A stretch of 64,000 nucleotides of DNA from Phaeodactylum tricornutum CCAP 1055/1 (taxonomy: Eukaryota > Bacillariophyta > Bacillariophyceae > Surirellales > Neidiaceae). The DNA lies in contig NC_011670.1 of NCBI RefSeq assembly GCF_000150955.2, positions 757,359-821,358 of the forward strand, written 5' to 3'. Both the position numbers and the translations under genes were made by a program. Of this stretch, positions 52,572-60,919 are shown piece by piece; position 1 is the stretch's first letter, and the number at the start of each line of letters is the position of its first letter. The notes below the pieces were generated by a model, which did no database searches, had not been told where the DNA came from, and was given only the letters and a program-made list of their open reading frames with translations.

Positions 52572-52967
52572 TGCAAAGCTTCTCTATTGCTTATTGCTAG
52601 AATCTGTGTTGATGACCTGGTGGACTTTTTATGAACGGCAGATGATGATGGCAAAATTCTGCGTTCGTCATGGTAGCATCAGATTTGATGCGACACAACA
52701 AACGATCGTTTGACATGTGAACTGACTGTGATTCACAGTCAGGTCGATGATGTCATCGGAAAATGAGTGTACATATTTAAATATTCGAATAATTAAAATG
52801 GTTTAAAAAACAGGCGAGTTCAAGGTAATGACTTTCGGCATGGCCTGACACCCGCGGTGACGGATTCTGTGCGTGGTGACCACACATCGTAGTCGGACCA
52901 TGAGTTTTTCCAAAAGCAAAGGGCACCCACAACCAAATTGCCTCTCGCTAGATCCCCAAGTCAGGGC
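52572..52967. promoter_or_regulatory. Head-to-head promoter, TPM protein / MYG1
   Basis: About 396 bases. It holds a 21-bp palindrome built from two TGACTGTGA copies (52722-52742), followed by an AT-rich stretch (TATTTAAATATTCGAATAAT, ~52773). Confidence 0.6.
52722..52742. promoter_or_regulatory. 21-bp palindrome of two TGACTGTGA motifs
   Basis: CTGACTGTGA, one T, then TCACAGTCAG: a perfect inverted repeat with 10-base arms. It lies 151 bases upstream of the TPM ATG and 226 upstream of the MYG1 ATG. The symmetry suits a dimeric DNA-binding protein. Confidence 0.5.
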
Positions 52968-54194
52968 ATGAGAGCCTGCGCTTTTACCAAAAGCTACCTG
53001 TGCGCGACAACTTTTCTCTCGTTGAGTAGCCTGTCTATTGGAAAGTCCTCCACCGGCGCATTTCTCCATCAAACCTTCCGAAGCGGATTTCCACGGTCTC
53101 ACCTCTCCTCCACATTTTCTACGAAATCGGTATCATTCATGTCCGCCTTCAAACGAGCGAAGTTGGACGACTTGCCATCGGAACAAATAATTGGAACGCA
53201 CTCGGGGACATTTCAAGCCGACGAAGCGATGGGGGTATTTATGCTACGCCAAGTTTCGAAGTACAGGAACAGTAAAGTGGTCCGATCCCGTGATTTGGAG
53301 GTGCTCGACAAACTGGATATCGTGATCGACGTTGGCGGTATTTACGATCATACTAAACTACGGTACGATCACCACCAACGAAACTACGATGAGCGATTTG
53401 ATGCAGGTAAGGAAGGGACGGCAGCGCGCTGCACCAAGTTGTCTGCTTCTGGATTGGTCTACCGGCACTACGGCAAGCAAGTGCTCAAGGCATACTACCC
53501 GGATCTTTCGGACGATTATTTGCAACTAGCGTACGACAAGCTATACAATTCTCTTTTAGAAGCCCTAGATGCCATTGATACCGGGGTAGAAATGGCTCCT
53601 GACGGAACAGAGTTAGTGTACAAGGACACCACTGGACTTGCCAGTCGTGTCGGTCGATTGAATCCGCGTTGGAATGAAGTCGACGAGAGCGGGAACACTC
53701 CCAACCACGACGAGCGATTTGAAAAGGCGGTCGACATTTGCGGCCAAGACTTTCTTTCGGTCATGACTGTGATCGTCGAAAGTGATATTCCTGCTCGTGA
53801 TTTTGTGGAACGTGCTTTACTGAAGCGACACGAAACGGATCCATCGGGAGAGATTCTCTGCCTTGAATCTGGTGGCCTCCCCTGGCGCAATCATCTATAC
53901 GAGCTCGAGAAAATCCATGCCGTAGAGCCCATTGTCAAATTTGTTCTATACACGGATGTTTCGGGTATGTGGCGGGTACAGGCAGTTACCGTACAAGGTA
54001 AAGCGTTCGAAAACCGCCTGAGTCTGCCTGCAGAATGGAGAGGTGTCCGCGATCAAGACCTTGAGTCCGTGACCAAAATTTCGGGATCGCGTTTTGTCCA
54101 CGCTGCAGGCTTTATCGGCGGAGCAGAAACTTACGAGGGAGTGCTGAAAATGGCGCAGGTTGCTTTGACTCGCCAGAAAAAGACTAGCGGATAG
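52968..54194 (+). CDS. MYG1: MYG1-family 3'-5' RNA exonuclease
   Basis: Intronless. ATG 52968 gives 408 residues with an N-terminal leader (MRACAFTKSYLCATTFLSLS, then SSTGAFLHQ). An internal ATG at 53139 (MSAFKRAKLDD) would give a leaderless form. The core is the MYG1/GAMM1 (UPF0160) DHH-like fold: IGTHSGTFQADEAMGVFML with metal-site His and Asp, IVIDVGGIYDHTKLRYDHHQ, GTAARCTKLSASGLVYRHYG, and a C-terminal GSRFVHAAGFIGG. In animals MYG1 processes RNA in nucleus/nucleolus and mitochondria. The leader could direct mitochondria, or the plastid given its Gly-Ala-Phe. The stop is 30 bases from the JMJD4 stop. Confidence 0.9.
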   Translation: MRACAFTKSYLCATTFLSLSSLSIGKSSTGAFLHQTFRSGFPRSHLSSTFSTKSVSFMSAFKRAKLDDLPSEQIIGTHSGTFQADEAMGVFMLRQVSKYRNSKVVRSRDLEVLDKLDIVIDVGGIYDHTKLRYDHHQRNYDERFDAGKEGTAARCTKLSASGLVYRHYGKQVLKAYYPDLSDDYLQLAYDKLYNSLLEALDAIDTGVEMAPDGTELVYKDTTGLASRVGRLNPRWNEVDESGNTPNHDERFEKAVDICGQDFLSVMTVIVESDIPARDFVERALLKRHETDPSGEILCLESGGLPWRNHLYELEKIHAVEPIVKFVLYTDVSGMWRVQAVTVQGKAFENRLSLPAEWRGVRDQDLESVTKISGSRFVHAAGFIGGAETYEGVLKMAQVALTRQKKTSG

Positions 54195-54224
54195 AAACTC
54201 AATGCCGCAATACCGTTACTCCAC

Positions 54225-55604
54225 CTATATCCTTCTTAGATGTTGTAGGCTTTCAAAATATTGTATGTGCTCATCGATTTCAAATTCTGTAAATTGCAGA
54301 AGTTCGGGTGCGCGGCCCTCAAACAAAAGCTTCTGCATCCCTAGCAGAACTGGTAGTATGGCATCAATATCCGATATCGTCTGATTCGATAGACTGGCAC
54401 CAATGATGTTACGGACTGCCAATACCTTGCGAGTGACAACATGCCAAAGCAGAACAAGGTCATCGCCAATCTGAGAGTTGCCACAGCAGATTTCCTCCGT
54501 TGACTTTATTTCCTCACTACCCATCCCGGCGTCTAGTCGGGATGGTCGGACTTCTGCCAATTCGATACATAACCTATCCCAACTGTGTCCAATATTTGCT
54601 CCGTTCAACCAGTTGTGATTGATTGATAATGTATCTTCCAGATTCTCTACTGTATGGTACCATTTAGAGGGGACAAAAATAGTTTCTCCCGCTTCCTGAT
54701 CCACTCGAACAGCATGCCGCCGGGCTTCTTGTAGACCGGGGAAAAAGGTCTTCATCCCATCGTCAACATCTGCATGCAAGTGACTGGCGAGCTTCTTTCC
54801 AAAACAATCGTAAAGGAGATAGGTGTATTCTGGTGGTATCAGGAACCATCGTTTTTTCCCGCAAACGTTGGTGGACCACGAAAACGATTGCAAAACATCA
54901 GCATGTAGGACAGTACTAGTTCCTTTAGGCCCCAAATAAACAAACTTGTATGCATTTCCCATGGCTTGATTGAGCCAGTCGTCTCGGAAATAGTGAGGCC
55001 ATTCGTATAAATTGTATTTGGGATGGGCGGCCAAAAATTTCCAGTCTTTCAAATAGAGAGTGCTTTCCTTTTCAACAGCTACTGTTTCGCTAGCAAGTGT
55101 GGCTTGTTCCGTCCACCAATCGCAATATTCCGCAATGGTGCTATCGGAAGCCTGTGGCCTTGTCGGTCCAAATCCTTTCGTTTGCTGCTCGTATACAGGT
55201 GCGCGCTCGGAACCAAATTGAGCTCGCAAAAAAGCAATGTTTGGAATTCGAGCTTCGCCGACATCTTGCACCCATTCTTGCCCGGCTTGCCAATTCTCAG
55301 CCAAGCCACCAATTACTACTGGTCGGTTGGGATACATATACGTTTGAATGAAAGTGTCGTAGGTCATGTCTTCGCATTGAACTCTGTCAATCGACGGACT
55401 ACTTTCTTTGCGGGTGATTGCGTGATCGGCATCGTCGTCTTGAAAGGCAACATAACGCCCTAGTGCAACAAGACGACCATCAAATATCGGAAAGGCGAGG
55501 CCAGAAAGATCGGAACCACCGTCAGTCCACAACTCGTGAATGTAACGTCCGACAATCTGCCTCCTCCGTACGTCGGTGAGAGACGGTGGGACGGCAGAAA
55601 CCAT
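54225..55604 (-). CDS. JMJD4-like JmjC 2-oxoglutarate oxygenase
   Basis: Intronless, 459 residues, ATG 55604. The JmjC core contains RPVVIGGLAENW, the iron pair His234-x-Asp236 in STVLHADVLQSFSW, STNVCGKKRWFLIPPEY, and the distal His317 in VPSKWYHTVENLEDTLSINH, followed by NWLNGANI. These blocks are nearly those of animal JMJD4 (HADVFRSFSWSVNVCG, VPSGWHHQVHNLDDTISINH). JMJD4 hydroxylates a lysine in the translation release factor eRF1 and is cytosolic. No targeting sequence is evident. All iron ligands are intact. It is head to head with the DJ-1 gene. Confidence 0.88.
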   Translation of the reverse strand: MVSAVPPSLTDVRRRQIVGRYIHELWTDGGSDLSGLAFPIFDGRLVALGRYVAFQDDDADHAITRKESSPSIDRVQCEDMTYDTFIQTYMYPNRPVVIGGLAENWQAGQEWVQDVGEARIPNIAFLRAQFGSERAPVYEQQTKGFGPTRPQASDSTIAEYCDWWTEQATLASETVAVEKESTLYLKDWKFLAAHPKYNLYEWPHYFRDDWLNQAMGNAYKFVYLGPKGTSTVLHADVLQSFSWSTNVCGKKRWFLIPPEYTYLLYDCFGKKLASHLHADVDDGMKTFFPGLQEARRHAVRVDQEAGETIFVPSKWYHTVENLEDTLSINHNWLNGANIGHSWDRLCIELAEVRPSRLDAGMGSEEIKSTEEICCGNSQIGDDLVLLWHVVTRKVLAVRNIIGASLSNQTISDIDAILPVLLGMQKLLFEGRAPELLQFTEFEIDEHIQYFESLQHLRRI

Positions 55605-55980
55605 AGAACAATACCAAACTAATTTCTGTTTGACGCAGACTGGTCCAAGATTCCATATATCATGACTCTTGAGTAGCCCAGAACAGATCGATCCATGTAA
55701 GATACTCGATAGTTCTCGGCTTTATTGAAAAAAGAGAGAAGGCTCGGAGGACCTTTTAAACAGTTACTTTGAAGTAGAAGATGATACCGGTTTTCTTGGT
55801 TGGGAAAGCAAAATGAAAACCCGATCCTTGATGACCCACGGTTTTTTACGAACTTCACAGCCGAAGTACAAAGCACGAATTCGCTGCGAGCAACAACGGG
55901 TCAGCCGCTGGGTTCATGCTTGCACCGCATCTTTTGCGAACCTGTTCGATGGAATCCGACCGAGTATCCGGGAAGCCCGA
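55605..55980. promoter_or_regulatory. Head-to-head intergenic region, JMJD4 / DJ-1
   Basis: About 376 bases. The DJ-1 frame remains open with an ATG at 55813, but that extension would hide the signal peptide that starts at 55981, so it is treated as leader. Confidence 0.45.
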
Positions 55981-56697
55981 ATGTCGCGCCTCTTGATTCA
56001 CCGCACCAGCACGACACTTTTTGCGGTCCTTAGCCTGTCATCGCGGTCGACCCAAGCATTCGCTCCGCTTATTCCTCAACTCTCAACTGTGCTCCGAAGT
56101 AAATTCACGTCTCCCCTCCACATGTCCAAGCGCGTTCTCGTACCCATTGCCGAAGGCAGCGAAGAAATCGAGACTACCTGCATCACGGACACGCTGACAC
56201 GTTTTGGTGCTCAAGTCACAGTTGCGTCGGTAATGAGCGGCGAGCTGCTGTGCAAAATGAGCCGCAATGTATACATGAAAGCTGACACGACAATTGAGGA
56301 TGCCATCGAAGAAGATTGGGATTTGGTCGTCTTACCTGGCGGAATGCCCGGTGCAGAACATTTACGTGACTCCAAACCTTTGATTCAGCTTTTGGAGAAG
56401 CAAAAGAGTCAAGGCAAACTGTACGGTGCCATTTGCGCAGCTCCAGCCGTGGCCCTGGCACCGCATGGTTTGATACCTGACGGCGCAACGGCTACCTGCT
56501 ATCCAGCTCCTGGTTTTCGCGATAAGCTCAAGAATGTTTCGGAAGACGATGTCGTTGTCAGTGGAACCTTGACGACCTCGCAAGGGCCCGGAACGGCCTT
56601 ACTTTTCGCTCTGCAACTCGGTGAGCATTTGTACGGCAAGGAAAAACGCGACGAAATTGCGAAGCAGATGCTGGTGCAAATCGTGCGTTTGATATGA
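55981..56697 (+). CDS. Plastid-targeted DJ-1/PfpI-family protein
   Basis: I choose ATG 55981 (238 residues) because it exposes a signal peptide, MSRLLIHRTSTTLFAVLSLS, that ends in TQA-FAPLI, the diatom plastid-entry motif. ATG 55813 in the same frame would bury it. The mature protein is DJ-1 like: RVLVPIAEGSEEIE with the conserved Glu (~64), LVVLPGGMPGAEHLRD, and the nucleophile Cys152 in YGAICAAPAVAL. An ATG at the start of the mature domain (MSKRVLV) could also be used. DJ-1 family members guard against oxidative and glyoxal damage; chloroplast DJ-1 proteins in plants are needed for chloroplast integrity. Confidence 0.85.
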   Translation: MSRLLIHRTSTTLFAVLSLSSRSTQAFAPLIPQLSTVLRSKFTSPLHMSKRVLVPIAEGSEEIETTCITDTLTRFGAQVTVASVMSGELLCKMSRNVYMKADTTIEDAIEEDWDLVVLPGGMPGAEHLRDSKPLIQLLEKQKSQGKLYGAICAAPAVALAPHGLIPDGATATCYPAPGFRDKLKNVSEDDVVVSGTLTTSQGPGTALLFALQLGEHLYGKEKRDEIAKQMLVQIVRLI

Positions 56698-57075
56698 CAG
56701 GGGTAAGTACTACGATTGCTCGATAGCTCGGACTTGAAAGGTGGAAAAGAGAGAATGATTTGGATAATGAACTCACTTACAGTACAAAAGTCGCTTGGAC
56801 TGGGCAAAATGTTTAGTACGGTACGCGGCTTGGATGATTATATTGAGTTTCGATAGGAAGAGTATGACTCTCAGCGCACGAAACCACCTAACCTTGTGTT
56901 CTGCGTATGCATCTCATGCCACTCACGTTTTGTTTATCCATTGTATGCTTATTTAGGCCACGCTTTCTTATATTGACGCTGATGGAGGTAGCCGCCATCA
57001 AAGGGACGCGTTCTCTCCACCGCAAATCGAGTAGTTCGCCAGTATTTTACATCAATATACTTTACGGCTTTAGCA
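56698..57075. other. Convergent intergenic region, DJ-1 / small methyltransferase
   Basis: About 378 bases of 3' sequence. No gene, repeat or structured RNA was seen. Confidence 0.4.
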
Positions 57076-57834
57076 CTATTCATTGCTTGTTACATCAAAT
57101 ACTCTATTGTACAAACATAAATCAAACTCTTCATCCCGTTTGGCAATATTTGCCATGCTCTGGCTTAAATGATACGTCAAAGTTACAACGCGAGCTTTTC
57201 CATTTTCTGTGAATTTGGCTAGTAGTGGGAACAGTCGCCCCAGCAAAGTAGGATACGTGTAGAGAAAAATAACTGTGACATCCTTCAAGTCGCTTTCCAG
57301 AAGAGGCGACTGAAGCAGTCGCTTGGGGTCGATAGTAGCGTCTGCTTCAAAAAACGATAGGCGATCTTCAAGGTTTTCCTCGCGGGCAAGCTCTCGAGCC
57401 ATGGCAATACACAGTGGCGATACATCTATACCGACGGCTCGACATCCTGAGAGTCTGGCGGCAGAAACACAGATTCTTCCATCCCCACATCCAATATCGA
57501 GCAATACATCAGATTCTAAAAGGCTGGCAAACTCCACAAATTTTGCTATTTTTGCGGCCGTTGTGGGAACGTACGGGCTCAGGCAATTTGCCACCGAATT
57601 AGGGTTGACGTAGTTGTCAAAGATCGGTTTGGGAGCTAGATGGTCCATATCGTTTAAAGGAGGCTTGTCGTTAAGACCTTCGGAGCTTACGATGTCGGTC
57701 AGCTGAGCATCGATCGCTGCTTCCATATGAAGTTCTTCCAAACGCTCAGACTGTTCATATAGCCGATTTTCTAGTGCCGTGGTATAGGATGTGCTGTTCA
57801 CCTTTTCTCTGTAGGAAGTATCGCGATCAGACAT
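57076..57834 (-). CDS. Small SAM-dependent methyltransferase (ATPSCKMT/FAM173-like?)
   Basis: Intronless, 252 residues. The first ATG is 57834; the frame opens 11 codons earlier only with TTG. The ~100-residue N-terminus is polar and helical. The methyltransferase fold starts with PYVPTTAAKIAKFVEFASLL and motif I VLLDIGCGDGRICVSAARLS, followed by CRAVGIDVSPLCIAMARELA, DVTVIFLYTYPTL and KARVVTLTYHLS. P-x-V-P-T before DIGCGDGR recalls FAM173 lysine methyltransferases, which act on mitochondrial ATP synthase c subunit or ANT, but no membrane anchor or presequence is visible. Substrate unknown. Confidence 0.7.
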   Translation of the reverse strand: MSDRDTSYREKVNSTSYTTALENRLYEQSERLEELHMEAAIDAQLTDIVSSEGLNDKPPLNDMDHLAPKPIFDNYVNPNSVANCLSPYVPTTAAKIAKFVEFASLLESDVLLDIGCGDGRICVSAARLSGCRAVGIDVSPLCIAMARELAREENLEDRLSFFEADATIDPKRLLQSPLLESDLKDVTVIFLYTYPTLLGRLFPLLAKFTENGKARVVTLTYHLSQSMANIAKRDEEFDLCLYNRVFDVTSNE

Positions 57835-58154
57835 TGTGCGGCAATGTTGAGAGTCACTGTCGCTCAACTATCTCACGTATTTTGATCAGGTAAGTCTCTT
57901 TTACACTCAACTCGAGAAGAGCTGGGCATATTGGCGAACGCTGACTGACTGTCAGCTACTTTGCGTCGCATCTACGTCCGCACACTACCATCCCCGTATA
58001 TTGCTTTCACTTTTTGATCTCGTTCTAGTCACGGTGCGGAAATATTTTGTCTAGAGTACAAAGTATGTCACAGTCAAAGGCGCAAACTATAAAATGTAAA
58101 CACAGACACATATCTGGCTCCCTGATAATTCAACAATTGATAGTTGACTAGTCC
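57835..58154. promoter_or_regulatory. Intergenic region, methyltransferase promoter
   Basis: About 320 bases between two minus-strand genes, with CTGACTGACTGTCAG near 57941 and TCACAGTCA at 58068. Confidence 0.45.
58068..58076 (-). promoter_or_regulatory. TGACTGTGA motif copy 8
   Basis: Exact 9-mer on the minus strand, 234 bases upstream of the small methyltransferase ATG. Confidence 0.4.
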
Positions 58155-59330
58155 TTATATGCTCCACCTTTGGTTTTTGGAGCGGGGAAGCTTTACGTGC
58201 AAATGAAGAACAACATTGCAAAAGAAAATCTTTTCCAAACCTCGCGCGGCCGTCTCGCGGATCCTTTCTAACGTTCTTCCTCCCCCACCATGAACTAGCT
58301 CCTGGTGACTTTTTGACCTAACAATCAAGTCCTGATGAATTACGAGTACGATATTTCCGTCTTCGTCCTTCCCTTGCTGAAGCACTCGATTTTCTTGACG
58401 GATACTGTGGGGAACTTCTTTGTGCAGACATCGATATATTTTTTCACGGATAACCTCCTCGATGCGTTCCTTCATAGTCATCGGTGTTGCTTCTCCAGCC
58501 TCTACTTCCCACGAAGTTGAAGGAGTAGCTCGTTCCAGTAAAAATTCAAGCAAATCCTGAACACCTCTCTGCTTCAATGCTGAAATGTAGAAAAACATTG
58601 GCAGTGATTCTTGAAGGTATGCGCTATCCAAAAATAACTCTTCCTTTCCGCTTTCTTTCGCGTCGAACTTGATGCACTGTTCTGCCAGTGTCCCGATGTT
58701 GACGGCCAAATCCATCAAATTCGACTTTGGGTGAACCAAGTCGACCTTATTCAGAACGACGGCAAACTTTGCAGGATTAGTGCCACCTTTGGGCGTTCGA
58801 ATGGATTGAACTTCTTCGGCAGAGTGGACGTCGAACTCAAGCCGTCCCTGAGATCTTAGTGCAGCAAGCATGAGGGCGACCAAGGTCTCTTCGTAGTCGT
58901 CTGTCATTCTTCGTGCCGCATCCACCACCAACAGTGAAAAATCGACATTCTCCATTTCCGAAGATGCCGTCACAACCAGATCCCGGTTAAGTCCTTCTTT
59001 CTTGGCTTGTGATTGACGAAGAAATCCTGGCGTATCCACAAAGTAAAGTTGGGTGTCATCGACGGTTCGGGCGCCCAAAATCCCGTCTCTCGTGGTGTGA
59101 CGTTTGCGGGATACCGCGGCAACGGTAGATTGCGTCAAGACGTTCAGCAGCTGACTTTTTCCAGCGTTTGGTAGACCCACAATTGCCACATCCAGCCGCT
59201 TCCGGTCCTCCAACGACGGTGTTGACCCGATCGTCGTTGACGAGAGTCGAACCCGATCGCTGCGAGAAATTTTTGGACCGCCGCTCCATCGGAAAGTGAC
59301 CAAAGCGGTTCTTATAAACGTGGGACGCAT
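58155..59330 (-). CDS. Organellar Era-type GTPase (ERAL1-like)
   Basis: Intronless, 391 residues, ATG 59330. The start MRPTFIRTALVTFRWSGGPK is basic without acidic residues, as in mitochondrial presequences. GTPase motifs: G1 GLPNAGKS (52-59), G2 region RHTTRDGILG, G3 DTPGF, G4 NKVD. The C-terminal KH-like domain has VIHQDLIVRSKSHQELVHGG and LERIRETAARGLEKIF, close to the Era KH signature. Era binds the 3' end of small-subunit rRNA and helps assemble the small ribosomal subunit. An insertion between G3 and G4 (SAEEVQSIRTPKGGTNPAK) is longer than in bacteria. Plastid targeting seems less likely because no signal peptide is present. Confidence 0.9.
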   Translation of the reverse strand: MRPTFIRTALVTFRWSGGPKISRSDRVRLSSTTIGSTPSLEDRKRLDVAIVGLPNAGKSQLLNVLTQSTVAAVSRKRHTTRDGILGARTVDDTQLYFVDTPGFLRQSQAKKEGLNRDLVVTASSEMENVDFSLLVVDAARRMTDDYEETLVALMLAALRSQGRLEFDVHSAEEVQSIRTPKGGTNPAKFAVVLNKVDLVHPKSNLMDLAVNIGTLAEQCIKFDAKESGKEELFLDSAYLQESLPMFFYISALKQRGVQDLLEFLLERATPSTSWEVEAGEATPMTMKERIEEVIREKIYRCLHKEVPHSIRQENRVLQQGKDEDGNIVLVIHQDLIVRSKSHQELVHGGGGRTLERIRETAARGLEKIFFCNVVLHLHVKLPRSKNQRWSI

Positions 59331-59786
59331 AGTATGCTGATACGAATCCGGTCAGAACGATCTCGAGTTCGTCTTTTGATGCATTCCCCGAGTATCAGTT
59401 TGTTGGGACAACCATTGTGTGGATGGCCCAGCCTTTTTGTTGTGTGTGTTTACACACTAGCGTGTGCATGATATTTGATATGTATATTGTTGCAGACTGT
59501 CATTAATCGACGTACGACGGTCTTCTACATATACATATATATCCTGAACGACTCCCGTTCTACTACAACCCTGTTTTACTGCGACGTATTTTACAGCCAA
59601 GTCTTGTTCAAGCCAACCACCGGTATAATCGAACTGCCTTGCTGACACGAATGAAATGCCATTCTACGATTGACCTTACTCGTGACGCGCTTTGTCTCTA
59701 TTGACACCGACCACAAGGGATCGCAATAAATCAACATTCACTATTCACAGAATATACATTCTTACCAAAAGAATAAGACGAAAACA
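59331..59786. promoter_or_regulatory. Head-to-head intergenic region, Era / nitronate monooxygenase
   Basis: About 456 bases with TG/CA-rich and TATA-like runs (TATACATATATAT near 59530). No gene was supported. Confidence 0.4.
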
Positions 59787-60872
59787 ATGCTTGGAGCTCC
59801 CGCAATCAACACTCGCATTACAGCACTTCTCAAGTGCAGGTACCCGCTGGTGCTTCCAGGAATGAGCTGGATCTCGACGCCGGAATTGGTGGCGGCGGTA
59901 TCGAACGCGGGTGGCGTGGGTATTCTGGCGACGGGTCCTTTGAACGCCACGCAGACGCGGGAGTCCATACGACGAGTGAGATCACTCACGGATAAACCCT
60001 TTGGTATTGGCGCCACGTTGCTCATGCCAGGCGCTCGGGAAAATGCTGTTGTGGCCTTGGAAGAGGAAGTTCCGTTGATTAATGTCAGTCTCGGGAAGGC
60101 CGAGTGGATAGCGGAAGGTCTACAAGCGTATGGTGGTACGTTGTTGTCGACAGTCACGAACGCGAAACACGCCGAGGCTGCCATTCAAGCCGGCGCGGAT
60201 GCGTTGATGGTCACCGGTCACGAAGCTGCGGCACACGGAGGTGACGTGACTTCGCTAGTCCTCGTGCCTTCGCTAGCGGCCCATTTCCCGGAAACTCCAA
60301 TCGTGGCGGCGGGTGGCTTTGCCAACGGACGGGGTTTAGCTGGTGCCCTGGTGCTGGGAGCGGATGCCATCGCCATGGGCTCCAGATTTGCTGTCACCAA
60401 GGACAGTCCTCTGGCGCAAGCTACGAAAGAAGCCATTGTCGATGCAGGAGAGTCCGAAACAATATACGGCAAAAACTTTGATGGCATTCCGGCGCGTGTT
60501 TTAAGGACTACAGCTTCCCAAAAGGTCATGGCTAGGCGGCCGTTTCTAGCCACTATTGTGTTTCGAGCGTTCCAGGCCGCGCAGAAGCTTGGCATGCCGA
60601 TCTGGAAAGTACTTCCCGGGCTGCTTACGCAATGGGACAAAATGTTCATTGTGGCACAGTTTGGAGCAGCGACGGAAGCAATTACCAAGGCGACCGTAGA
60701 TGGCAACGTAGCGGAAGGCGTGCAATTTATCGGACAAAGCGCAGGAATGATCAACGATATCCCATCCGTTGACGACCTCGTGCAACGGATCATGGAAGAA
60801 GCACGACACGTGTCGACGGAGAAAGCGTGTCTTTTTGAAGAGCTTGACTTTGTCAGTAATAGAGTCGCATAA
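59787..60872 (+). CDS. Nitronate monooxygenase / 2-nitropropane dioxygenase family flavoprotein
   Basis: Intronless, 361 residues, ATG 59787. TIM-barrel family hallmarks: YPLVLPGMSWISTPELVAAV, SNAGGVGILATG, PFGIGATLLMPG, the active-site segment TGHEAAAHGG (144-152) with the catalytic His, and IVAAGGFANGRGLAGALVLG with GADAIAMGSRF for FMN phosphate binding. The enzymes use FMN to oxidise toxic alkyl nitronates such as propionate-3-nitronate; some relatives are enoyl-ACP reductases (FabK type). No targeting sequence, so probably cytosolic. The stop is 47 bases from the stop of the convergent AlkB gene. Confidence 0.88.
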   Translation: MLGAPAINTRITALLKCRYPLVLPGMSWISTPELVAAVSNAGGVGILATGPLNATQTRESIRRVRSLTDKPFGIGATLLMPGARENAVVALEEEVPLINVSLGKAEWIAEGLQAYGGTLLSTVTNAKHAEAAIQAGADALMVTGHEAAAHGGDVTSLVLVPSLAAHFPETPIVAAGGFANGRGLAGALVLGADAIAMGSRFAVTKDSPLAQATKEAIVDAGESETIYGKNFDGIPARVLRTTASQKVMARRPFLATIVFRAFQAAQKLGMPIWKVLPGLLTQWDKMFIVAQFGAATEAITKATVDGNVAEGVQFIGQSAGMINDIPSVDDLVQRIMEEARHVSTEKACLFEELDFVSNRVA

Positions 60873-60919
60873 AGATAGCTCTTGAGAATAAATAAGGATC
60901 GATCGTTTGTCAAAAAACC

